Below, piece by piece: positions 6,575-13,013 of a stretch of DNA of 24,085 nt; position 1 is the stretch's first letter, and each line of letters begins with the position of its first letter. The notes under the pieces were generated by a model, which saw only the letters and a program-made list of their open reading frames with translations, did no database searches and had not been told where the DNA came from. A program made the translations under genes and the position numbers. The stretch spans positions 1 through 24,085 of the forward strand of contig DASPGX010000027.1 of assembly GCA_035620375.1 (NCBI GenBank), in the 5' to 3' direction. This DNA comes from DASPGX01 sp035620375. Lineage in GTDB: Bacteria > Patescibacteriota > Minisyncoccia > 2-02-FULL-40-12 > GWA2-44-9.

Positions 6575-8644
6575 ATGAAATTCTCCTGGAAATGGCTTGT
6601 AGAGCTGTCGGGCACGGACGTCTCCGCGCAGGAGGCGGCCGCCGTGCTTTCGGCAAAGGCATGCGAGACCGAAGTCGGCGATGACGGCAATCTTGAGGCG
6701 GACATTCTGCCGAACCGTCCGGACCTTCTCGCGCACCTCTGGCTGGCACGGGAGCTTGCCTCGCTGACCGGGGGGAAGTTTCGCGGACCGGACTATTCCC
6801 TGAATACGGGCGGTGACGCCGTACGGGTGAACATCACGGATGCGGCGGCCTGTCCGCGGTATTCCGCGCTCGTGGTGCGCGGGGTTACGGTGGGCCCGTC
6901 GCCCGAATCGCTCAAGATGCGTCTGGAGACGCTCGGACTTTCCAGCGTGAACAACGTCGTGGACGTCATGAACGTCGTCATGCTGGAGTTGGGCCAGCCC
7001 CTGCATGCCTTTGACCTGGCGAAACTGCAGGGCGGCATCACGGTCCGCATGGCGGCCAAGGGCGAGAAGCTCACGGCGCTGGACGATGCGCGCACTGAAT
7101 ACGGGCTGGATCCGTCCGTTCTGGTCATCGCCGACGGCTCGGGGCCCGTCGCCATCGCGGGCATCAAGGGCGGCGCATCCACGGCCGTTTCCGGGGGAAC
7201 GAAGGACATTCTGATTGAGGCGGCGAATTTCTCCCCGTCGGTTGTCCGTGCCGGCACCGCGCGGCTGAATCTGCGCACGGACGCCTCCGTGCGGTTCTCC
7301 TACGGCATTGCACCCGCGATGACGGTCAGCGCGTTGGCCCGGGCGGCGCAGCTGCTCAAGGATGTCGCGGGCGGGACGGCGGAATCCGCCGCGGTGGACG
7401 CCTATCCGCACCCGTCCAAGCCCGTCACCCTGATGCTGGACACCGGGTATGTGCGCGGACTTCTCGGCGCCGACGTGGACGATGACGCAATCGCGCGGAT
7501 TCTGTCGGGCCTGGGATTCACGGTCTCCGGTTCGGGAGCCTCCATGTCGGTCGCCGCGCCCGTGTGGCGGACGGACATCCGACGGCAGGAGGACCTTATT
7601 GAAGAGGTCGGGCGGGTGTACGGCTATGAGAATATCCCGTCGCGTGCGCCGGTCGTGTACGCGTATGACGAGTGGGGCTGGCTCAACGAGGACGAGGACG
7701 TACCGTGGGACGAGTACGGGTTCATCCGTGAACGGACGGTGCTCGCACACCGCCTTGCCGGCATGGGGTACGCGGAGGTGTACAACTATGCGTTTATCTC
7801 CGATGAGCTCAAGGAGATTTTCGGACTGACGACGCTCCGTGAGCTCGCAAAACCGCAGTCCGAGGAGTACCGGTATCTGCGTCCGAGCCTCCTGCCGCGT
7901 CTCGTGCTGAACGTCCGGGACAATCTCCGGTTCGCGAACGTCGTCCGGCTGTTTGAAACGGGTCACCGGTTTACCGGCGACGGCCGCGAAACTTCGCGCC
8001 TGGCGCTTGCCGTCGGTGCCAAGAAGGATACCGGCGAGCTTTTCTTTGAGCTCAAGGGCGCCGCGGATCTTATGCTGCAGGAGATGGGAATAACGGACAT
8101 CCAATACGACGACGTGCCGCCGTTCGCGTTCGCCACTCTGGCGCTGTGGTGCGCGCCCGGACGCGCGGCGGAAGTCAAAACAGGGAACGGAACTGCGGTG
8201 GGAGTCGTCGGGCTTCTGCATCCGGCCATCGCCGCCAAGCTGAAGGTCAGAGGCGCCGTCGCGGTCGCGGAATTTGATTTGCGCACGCTCATCCGCCATG
8301 CGCAGGGCGAGCGCGAGTACGAACCCCTGCCCAAGTACCCGGCCGTGGAGCGCGACATCTCCATGTTGGTCAATGACGACGTCCGCATCCGGGACATCCT
8401 GCAGACCATCCAGCGTGCGGACGCCTCGGACCTGGTCCGCGATGTGGACGTCGTGGACATCTTCGTGCCGACGGGGGACGAGAAGCTTGCGCCGGAATTC
8501 TCCCGTCATGAGTACGGCAAGAGCGTCGCGGTCCGCATGGTCTACCGCTCCGACGAGCGGACGCTGACGGATACGGAAGTAACCGCCGCGGAGACGGCCA
8601 TCAAGAAGGCGCTTCAGGACGAGCTCGGAGCGCTTATCCGGTGA
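6575..8644 (+). CDS. pheT: Phenylalanyl-tRNA synthetase beta subunit, short form
   Basis: This is the editing and tRNA-binding subunit that pairs with PheS. At 689 residues it is about 100 shorter than the usual beta subunit of roughly 790. The missing part is the N-terminal EMAP/OB tRNA-binding domain: MKFSWKWLVELSG leads almost directly to EADILPNRPDLLAH (about 43-56), which normally follows that domain. The B3/B4 editing region is present (ACPRYSALVVRG at about 91-102, VVDVMNVVMLELGQPLHAFD at about 128-147). So are the B5 domain (about 290-365), the RQEDLIEEVGRVYGY motif (about 338-352), a catalytic-like core, and the C-terminal FDX-ACB domain (from YPAVERDISML, about 588, to the end). It starts 2 nt after pheS and ends just before a strong terminator. 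The shortened form matches what I know of CPR bacteria. Confidence 0.95.
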   Translation: MKFSWKWLVELSGTDVSAQEAAAVLSAKACETEVGDDGNLEADILPNRPDLLAHLWLARELASLTGGKFRGPDYSLNTGGDAVRVNITDAAACPRYSALVVRGVTVGPSPESLKMRLETLGLSSVNNVVDVMNVVMLELGQPLHAFDLAKLQGGITVRMAAKGEKLTALDDARTEYGLDPSVLVIADGSGPVAIAGIKGGASTAVSGGTKDILIEAANFSPSVVRAGTARLNLRTDASVRFSYGIAPAMTVSALARAAQLLKDVAGGTAESAAVDAYPHPSKPVTLMLDTGYVRGLLGADVDDDAIARILSGLGFTVSGSGASMSVAAPVWRTDIRRQEDLIEEVGRVYGYENIPSRAPVVYAYDEWGWLNEDEDVPWDEYGFIRERTVLAHRLAGMGYAEVYNYAFISDELKEIFGLTTLRELAKPQSEEYRYLRPSLLPRLVLNVRDNLRFANVVRLFETGHRFTGDGRETSRLALAVGAKKDTGELFFELKGAADLMLQEMGITDIQYDDVPPFAFATLALWCAPGRAAEVKTGNGTAVGVVGLLHPAIAAKLKVRGAVAVAEFDLRTLIRHAQGEREYEPLPKYPAVERDISMLVNDDVRIRDILQTIQRADASDLVRDVDVVDIFVPTGDEKLAPEFSRHEYGKSVAVRMVYRSDERTLTDTEVTAAETAIKKALQDELGALIR

Positions 8645-8668
8645 ACGTACTCTCGGCTTCGATGCGGT

Positions 8669-8696
8669 AAAAATCGGCTTTGTAGGCCGATTTTTT
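8669..8696 (+). terminator. Intrinsic terminator of the pheST operon
   Basis: AAAAATCGGC (8669-8678) and GCCGATTTTT (8686-8695) form a 10-bp stem with a 7-nt loop, with T6 at 8691-8696. The A-tract on the left arm would also let it act in the reverse direction. Confidence 0.85.
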
Positions 8697-8710
8697 GGTC
8701 GTCTGGCAAG

Positions 8711-8738
8711 TTGATTTCCTTGTCCGAAAGAGTACAAT
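8711..8738 (+). promoter_or_regulatory. Promoter of gyrB
   Basis: TTGATT (8711-8716), a 16-nt spacer and TACAAT (8733-8738). The predicted leader of about 40 nt contains a small hairpin (GGCCC and GGGCC around 8755-8770) and no clear Shine-Dalgarno. Unlike most other promoters here, it has no TGn extension and uses a recognisable -35. Confidence 0.6.
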
Positions 8739-8784
8739 ACATGTAGTGCGATGCGGCCCTCTGGCGGGCCCTCGCTTGCGTATT

Positions 8785-10869
8785 ATGGCCCCAAAAGAGT
8801 CCAAAAAGGCCTCATATTCCGCCTCCGATATCTATGTCCTGGAGGGGCTTGAACCTGTCCGGAAACGGCCGGGCATGTACATCGGTTCCACGGGGATTGA
8901 CGGGCTCCATCACCTCATCTGGGAGGTGTTCGACAACTCGCTGGACGAGGCGATGGCCGGCCACGCCAATCTCATCACGGTCACGCTCTTGCCCGACAAC
9001 CGCGTCTCCGTGGAGGACAACGGCCGTGGTATCCCCGTGGAGAAGCACAAGCAGACGGGGGTGAGTGCGCTGGAGACGGTCATGACGACCCTGCATGCGG
9101 GAGGGAAATTCGGCGGGGAAGCATACAAGGTCGCCGGAGGACTGCACGGCGTCGGTGTCAGCGTCGTGAACGCGCTTTCATCGTGGCTCAAGGCCGAGGT
9201 CCACCGCGACGGCGCCGTGTACGAGCAGGAGTACGTCCGCGGCAAGCCCAAAAAGGCGGTGCGCAAGACCGGCACGAGCCGCAAAGTGGGGACCGTCATC
9301 ACCTTCGAGCCGGACTCCGAAATTTTCAATGAGCGCGAGTTCAGGATGGAAACCATCCTGTCGCACCTGCGGCAGCAGGCGTACCTGACCAAGGGCGTCC
9401 GCATTGACATCGTGGACAGGCGGAATCCGGTCCAGCCCAAAGACCGCAAGGAACCCCAGTTCCCGACGTACTCGTTCTTCTTTGAGGGCGGAATCGTCTC
9501 CTACGTGGAGTACCTCGCGCACGGCCTGGACGCCAAGCACAAGAACGCGTTCTACGTCGCAAAGCAGCACGAGAACATGTTTGTGGAAATCGCGCTGCGG
9601 TACGTGGACGACCTGAATACGAAAGAAGTCGGCTTCGCGAATAACATCCACACGACCGAAGGGGGGATGCATATGACGGGATTCAAGACCGCACTGACGC
9701 GCGTCCTGAATGACTATGCGCGCAAGAACAGCTTCCTGAAGGAGAAGGACGACAATCTGTCGGGGGAGGACGTCCGCGAGGGCCTTATTGCCATCGTGTC
9801 CATAAAAATCGCGTCGTCCGTCCTGCAGTTTGAGGGGCAGACGAAGGCGAAGCTCGGAAACCCCGAGGCGCGGACCGGAGTGGAATCGGTCATGGCCGCG
9901 GAATTCGCCGATTGGCTGGACCGCAACCCCAATGACGCCCGTAGCATTCTGGAGCAGGTCATTCTCGCGTCAAAGGCGCGGCTGGCGGCCAAGGCGGCGC
10001 GTGAGACGGTCCTGCGCAAGGGCGCGTTGGACGGGCTGACTCTGCCCGGAAAGCTGGCAGACTGCTCAAGCCGCGACGCTTCCGAGTCGGAGATTTTCAT
10101 CGTTGAGGGCGACTCGGCGGGCGGTTCTTCCAAGGCGGGACGTGACCGCAGGACGCAGGCCATTCTTCCGCTCCGCGGAAAGATTCTGAACGTGGAGCGT
10201 GCGCGGATAGACAAGATGCTCGCGTCGCAGGAGGTCCGGAGCCTCATTATCGCGCTTGGCACGGCCATCGCCGATGAGTTTGATATCAGCAAGCTCCGGT
10301 ACCACAAGGTCGTTATCATGACCGACGCGGACGTTGACGGCGCGCACATCCGGACCCTGCTGCTGACGCTTTTCTACCGGTACTTCCCGCAGCTCATCGA
10401 CGGGGGACACATCTATGTGGCACAGCCGCCGCTGTACCGCGTTGCGAAGGGGTCCGCCGTGCGGTACGCCTATTCGGACCAGGAACGCGATGCGCTGGTC
10501 GCCGAGTTCGCCGGGACCGCCAAGGAGAAGGGCGGAGCCAAAAAGACCTCCAAGGCAAAGAAGGCGGCCGAGGGCTTCGAGGAAACGCCTTTGGACGGAC
10601 AGCAAGAGCCCGAGCTGGCCGTGGAGGGCGAAGACGCCGCGAAGGTCAGCGGAGTATCCATACAGCGGTATAAGGGTCTGGGTGAGATGAACCCGGACCA
10701 GCTGTGGGAGACCACCATGAATCCGGAGAACCGGATGCTGTACCAGGTGACGGTCAAAGACGCCGAGGAGGCGAACCGGACGTTTGACGTGCTCATGGGC
10801 TCGGACGTCATGCCGCGCAAGAAGTTCATCCAGACGCACGCCCAGAGCGTCCAGAATCTCGATATTTGA
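8785..10869 (+). CDS. gyrB: DNA gyrase subunit B
   Basis: This is the ATPase and TOPRIM subunit of DNA gyrase, which introduces negative supercoils with GyrA (not in this window). The 694 residues begin with the GHKL ATPase domain: VFDNSLDEA with Asn51, VEDNGRGIP (76-84) and GGLHGVGVSV (118-127). The transducer domain follows, then the TOPRIM domain with EGDSAGGSSKAGRD (about 443) and DADVDGAHIRTLL. RYKGLGEMNPDQLW lies near the C-terminus and the protein ends in QSVQNLDI. A Lys/Ala/Glu-rich segment of about 40 residues (about 579-619) interrupts the region between TOPRIM and the GLGEM motif and looks like an unstructured insertion. I chose ATG 8785 over upstream in-frame starts because those overlap the terminator and promoter. 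ParE is the alternative assignment; the sequence alone favours GyrB but does not exclude a bifunctional enzyme. Confidence 0.93.
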   Translation: MAPKESKKASYSASDIYVLEGLEPVRKRPGMYIGSTGIDGLHHLIWEVFDNSLDEAMAGHANLITVTLLPDNRVSVEDNGRGIPVEKHKQTGVSALETVMTTLHAGGKFGGEAYKVAGGLHGVGVSVVNALSSWLKAEVHRDGAVYEQEYVRGKPKKAVRKTGTSRKVGTVITFEPDSEIFNEREFRMETILSHLRQQAYLTKGVRIDIVDRRNPVQPKDRKEPQFPTYSFFFEGGIVSYVEYLAHGLDAKHKNAFYVAKQHENMFVEIALRYVDDLNTKEVGFANNIHTTEGGMHMTGFKTALTRVLNDYARKNSFLKEKDDNLSGEDVREGLIAIVSIKIASSVLQFEGQTKAKLGNPEARTGVESVMAAEFADWLDRNPNDARSILEQVILASKARLAAKAARETVLRKGALDGLTLPGKLADCSSRDASESEIFIVEGDSAGGSSKAGRDRRTQAILPLRGKILNVERARIDKMLASQEVRSLIIALGTAIADEFDISKLRYHKVVIMTDADVDGAHIRTLLLTLFYRYFPQLIDGGHIYVAQPPLYRVAKGSAVRYAYSDQERDALVAEFAGTAKEKGGAKKTSKAKKAAEGFEETPLDGQQEPELAVEGEDAAKVSGVSIQRYKGLGEMNPDQLWETTMNPENRMLYQVTVKDAEEANRTFDVLMGSDVMPRKKFIQTHAQSVQNLDI

Positions 10870-10894
10870 CGCCAGGCAAGGGTTTTGGTAGTAT
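10866..10894 (+). promoter_or_regulatory. Promoter of the secE-nusG-rplK operon
   Basis: TTGACG (10866-10871), a 17-nt spacer and TAGTAT (10889-10894), which also carries the TGn extension (TGGTAGTAT). The -35 overlaps the gyrB stop codon TGA (10867-10869). Confidence 0.7.
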
Positions 10895-10900
10895 ATCCGC

Positions 10901-10919
10901 ACGCCTTCGGGCGTTTTAT
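10901..10919 (+). terminator. Small hairpin plus T-run between gyrB and secE
   Basis: ACGCC (10901-10905), a TTCG loop and GGCGT (10910-10914), followed by TTTATAT. It may be the gyrB terminator, but the stem is only 5 bp. It also lies at the predicted +1 of the secE promoter, so it could instead be a 5' stem-loop on the secE mRNA. Confidence 0.45.
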
Positions 10920-10933
10920 ATAGCCTCCAAAGC

Positions 10934-11116
10934 ATGACCGGAGTACTGCAATTCCTGAGGGAAGTGCGCGTGGAACTGGGCAAGGTCGCCTGGCCGACGC
11001 GCCGCCAACTCGTGAACTACACGCTGATTGTCCTGGGCGCATCCCTCGTGATGGCGGCCTTTTTGGGCGGATTGGACGCGTTGTTCGCGTTCATCCTCGG
11101 AATCATCGTGAACTGA
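10934..11116 (+). CDS. secE: Preprotein translocase subunit SecE
   Basis: SecE clamps SecY in the inner-membrane SecYEG channel. At 60 residues this is the short, single-span form found outside Proteobacteria. The amphipathic N-terminal part carries FLREVRVELGKVAWPTRRQL (7-26), which contains the conserved WPTR-type sequence. One membrane helix follows (about 30-57). No Shine-Dalgarno is obvious ahead of the ATG; CCTCC just upstream is pyrimidine-rich. It is the first gene of the conserved secE-nusG-rplK block, and nusG begins 5 nt after its stop. In most bacteria tuf or rpmG precedes secE; here gyrB does. Confidence 0.94.
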   Translation: MTGVLQFLREVRVELGKVAWPTRRQLVNYTLIVLGASLVMAAFLGGLDALFAFILGIIVN

Positions 11117-11121
11117 CGTCC

Positions 11122-11667
11122 ATGCCGAAGCAGATTCAGACAACCGAGCGCCAGTGGTACGCCATTCACACGTATTCCGGATACGAGGATAACGTCGCCC
11201 GGAACCTCAAGCAGCGCATAGAGTCCCTGGGCTTTGAGGACAAGATTTTCAGTGTACTGGTACCCAAAGAGAAGAAAATCCGCATCAAGGGCGGAAAGCG
11301 CGAGGTTATCGAGGAGAAGATCTACCCGGGGTACGTCCTCGTGGAGATGCTGGTCAGCGATGATTCGTGGTACGTCGTCCGTAACACGCCGAACGTTACC
11401 GGATTCATCGGCGCCGGCACCGTTCCCACGCCGCTGGCCAAGGCGGAGGTGGATACGCTCATGGAGCGCATGGGCGTGCAGGAGCCGCAGTATCAGGTGG
11501 ACGTGCAGGTCGGGGACCGCGTGAAGATTTCCGACGGCCCGTTCAAGGACTTTGACGGCACGGTCAGCGAGGTTGACCCCGAGCGTGGCCGCGTCAAAGT
11601 GCTGGTCACCATCTTCGGCCGTGAGACCCCCGTGGAGCTGGACTTTTTGCAGATGAAGAAGATATAA
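11122..11667 (+). CDS. nusG: Transcription elongation/antitermination factor NusG
   Basis: NusG binds the RNA polymerase clamp, promotes processivity and links RNA polymerase to Rho or to the ribosome. The 181 residues contain the NGN domain (about 10-118), starting with RQWYAIHTYSGYEDNVARNL and including YPGYVLVEM and the NTPNVTGFIG loop. The C-terminal KOW domain (about 125-181) includes GDRVKISDGPFKDFDGTV. Length is normal, and no extra domain is inserted. The gene lies 5 nt after secE and 7 nt before rplK, so it is co-transcribed with them. ATG 11122 is the natural start; the family usually begins a few residues before the WY motif. Confidence 0.97.
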   Translation: MPKQIQTTERQWYAIHTYSGYEDNVARNLKQRIESLGFEDKIFSVLVPKEKKIRIKGGKREVIEEKIYPGYVLVEMLVSDDSWYVVRNTPNVTGFIGAGTVPTPLAKAEVDTLMERMGVQEPQYQVDVQVGDRVKISDGPFKDFDGTVSEVDPERGRVKVLVTIFGRETPVELDFLQMKKI

Positions 11668-11674
11668 CCCCACC

Positions 11675-12097
11675 ATGGCAAAGAAAGTAAAAACCGTTCT
11701 GAAACTTCAGGTGACCGGCGCCCAGGTAACGGCGCAGCCTCCGGTCGGCACCATCCTTGGCCCCCAGGGCATCAACCTGCAGCAGTTCTGCCAGCAGGTG
11801 AACGAGGCGACCAAGGACAAGGCGGGCCAGGTCATTCCCGTAGAAATCACCATCTACGAGGACCGGTCGTTTGAATTCAAGCTCAAGACGCCTCCGGCGG
11901 CCTACCTTTTGCGCGTCGCCGCGGGCGTGGACAAGGGAAGCGGCGTGCCGAACAAGAACAAGGCGGGCAAAGTTTCCAAGGACCAGGTAAAGACCATCGC
12001 CGAACAGAAGATGGAAGACCTCAATGCCAACGACGTTGAGGGGGCGATGAAGATTGTTGAGGGTACCGCCCGCTCCATGGGGATTGATGTGAGTTAA
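11675..12097 (+). CDS. rplK: Large ribosomal subunit protein uL11
   Basis: L11 binds the GTPase-associated centre of 23S rRNA and helps recruit elongation factors. The 140 residues match the family from end to end. The N-terminal domain has QPPVGTILGPQGINLQQFC (26-44), although the family usually has GPALG at the TILGP position. YEDRSFEFKLKTPPAAYLL follows, then GSGVPNKNKAGKVSKDQV and the C-terminal RNA-binding domain ending EGTARSMGIDVS. It is third in the secE-nusG-rplK operon. Normally rplA (L1) is next. Here there is no rplA; a structured non-coding repeat starts 3 nt after the stop, and the next gene is a kinase-like protein. Confidence 0.97.
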   Translation: MAKKVKTVLKLQVTGAQVTAQPPVGTILGPQGINLQQFCQQVNEATKDKAGQVIPVEITIYEDRSFEFKLKTPPAAYLLRVAAGVDKGSGVPNKNKAGKVSKDQVKTIAEQKMEDLNANDVEGAMKIVEGTARSMGIDVS

Positions 12098-12100
12098 GTG

Positions 12101-12272
12101 CGCGCGCCGCTCGGCAGGCACGGCTTCGCCTCAGTGCCGCCTCGCTCCGCTCAGGGACCGCCGTATTCGGCGGTCTTCTGCGTTATCGGCTCCGGTCCTC
12201 CCTCGCCGTACGTCAGTACGGCTCGGTTCGGTCCTCGCCTCTGCCTCGAATCCCATCCGAATACGGCGGTCC
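12101..12272 (+). repeat. Structured intergenic repeat, copy A (3' of rplK)
   Basis: It aligns without gaps to copy B (15191-15362), with about 17 differences over 172 nt, most of them in the first 40. The parts in order are as follows. A 5' hairpin has GGCAC (12117-12121) with GTGCC (12134-12138) and inner GGC-TTC-GCC. A constant segment CTCGCTCCGCTCAG runs 12141-12154. The left outer arm GGACCGCCGTATTCGG is 12155-12170. A local hairpin GACCGCCG-TATT-CGGCGGTC is 12156-12175. A central hairpin GCCGTAC-GTCA-GTACGGC is 12205-12222, flanked by direct repeats CGGTCCTC (12193-12200 and 12229-12236). The right outer arm, 12257-12272, is the exact reverse complement of the left. I see no convincing gene in it. 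Confidence 0.9.
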
Positions 12273-12342
12273 GTGGTAGTTCCCAGTGGCTTGAAGGACG
12301 GCATTATTTCTGTCAGGATGCTCCCCGTGAGTTTGATATCCT

Positions 12343-12349
12343 AAGGAGG
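12343..12349 (+). promoter_or_regulatory. Strong Shine-Dalgarno deciding the kinase-like gene start
   Basis: AAGGAGG (12343-12349) lies 1 nt before ATG 12351 and 4 nt before ATG 12354. The spacing favours ATG 12354. TTGAAG (12291-12296), 17 nt before CAGGAT (12314-12319), is a weak promoter candidate. Confidence 0.6.
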
Positions 12350-12353
12350 TATG

Positions 12354-12923
12354 ATGCCCAAATACGTCGGGCTCATTGCGGAGCTCCGGGGAGGCAAGGG
12401 GACCGTCGGCGATCTCGTCACCGAGCTGGCGGGTCCCCGGGCGACGGCCATCATGGGATTTTCGGATCCCATCAACGAATGTCTGGACGCTCTTGGCCTG
12501 CCGCGGACCCGCGAGAACCAGCAGACGTTCTCGACCTGGGCGCGCAAGGCGTTCGGCCAGGACGTTTTCTCCAATGCGCTCTACGAGCGGGCAATCCGTG
12601 CGACCGCGGACATCGTGGTTATCCACGGTATCCGGCGTCCGGCCGACGCGCCGATGCTCCGGAAGATTCCCGGTTTCTTTCTCTGCTCCATCCAGGCGCC
12701 CGCCGAACTCCGGTACCGGTGGATGGTGAGGCGCAACGAACGTCCCGGCGACGCCGAGAAGACGTACGAGCAGTTCCTCAAGGAGAACGACGCCGAACCC
12801 GAACAGCTGATCCGGACCATCGCGCAGGAAGCGGACGTGGTCATCATCAACGACGAGGATGACCCCTCGTTCGCGAAGCTCCGCATCCAGGTGCGTGAGC
12901 GCCTGCTGCCGCGGCTCATCTGA
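12354..12923 (+). CDS. P-loop nucleotide-kinase-like protein (dephospho-CoA/dNMP kinase-like)
   Basis: This 189-residue soluble protein has the layout of small P-loop phosphate-transfer enzymes. A first beta strand YVGLIAE is followed by a Walker A-like loop ELRGGKGTV, with Lys15 and Thr17 but no first-position glycine. IVVIHGIRRPADAPMLRKIPGFFL (about 83-106) resembles the strand-4 region of the archaeal UPF0200 and dephospho-CoA-kinase-like group (VVIDGIR...). An arginine-rich LID-like stretch RYRWMVRRNERPGD comes next (about 120-133). ADVVIINDEDD (about 163-173) resembles the AD.VI.N.G ending of that group. I infer a (deoxy)nucleotide or CoA-precursor kinase, or a regulatory relative, but do not recognise an exact family. 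The start was chosen for spacing from AAGGAGG. It sits between repeat copy A and tmk, with a terminator after it. Confidence 0.6.
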   Translation: MPKYVGLIAELRGGKGTVGDLVTELAGPRATAIMGFSDPINECLDALGLPRTRENQQTFSTWARKAFGQDVFSNALYERAIRATADIVVIHGIRRPADAPMLRKIPGFFLCSIQAPAELRYRWMVRRNERPGDAEKTYEQFLKENDAEPEQLIRTIAQEADVVIINDEDDPSFAKLRIQVRERLLPRLI

Positions 12924-12930
12924 GTTCGGC

Positions 12931-12959
12931 GACCCCCCCCGCGAGGGGGTCTTCTCTTC
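12931..12959 (+). terminator. Intrinsic terminator after the kinase-like gene
   Basis: GACCCCC (12931-12937) and GGGGGTC (12945-12951) form a 7-bp stem with a 7-nt loop, followed by the T-rich TTCTCTTCT. It lies 7 nt after the stop. Confidence 0.75.
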
Positions 12960-12983
12960 TGTGGACAACCGCATTCTTGGGCA

Positions 12984-12992
12984 TGCTATGAT
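12984..12992 (+). promoter_or_regulatory. Extended -10 of tmk
   Basis: TGCTATGAT (12984-12992) is a good TGn-extended -10. TGGACA (12962-12967) could be a -35, but the spacer is 19 nt. The predicted start is near 12999. Confidence 0.6.
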
Positions 12993-13013
12993 GGTCGCCC
13001 GATGGAGGTTCGC

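Noticed and set aside
6461..8737. 758-codon minus-strand open frame antisense to pheT
   Set aside because: The composition is Arg/His/Gly-rich shadow sequence; pheT is clearly the real gene.
12101..12272. Repeat as an insertion sequence end or att site
   Set aside because: No transposase or integrase is in the window and no clear target-site duplication flanks A or B; a MITE remains possible but is not shown.
12098..12862. 254-codon frame from repeat A into the kinase-like gene
   Set aside because: It begins in the structured repeat and runs out of frame through a better-supported gene.
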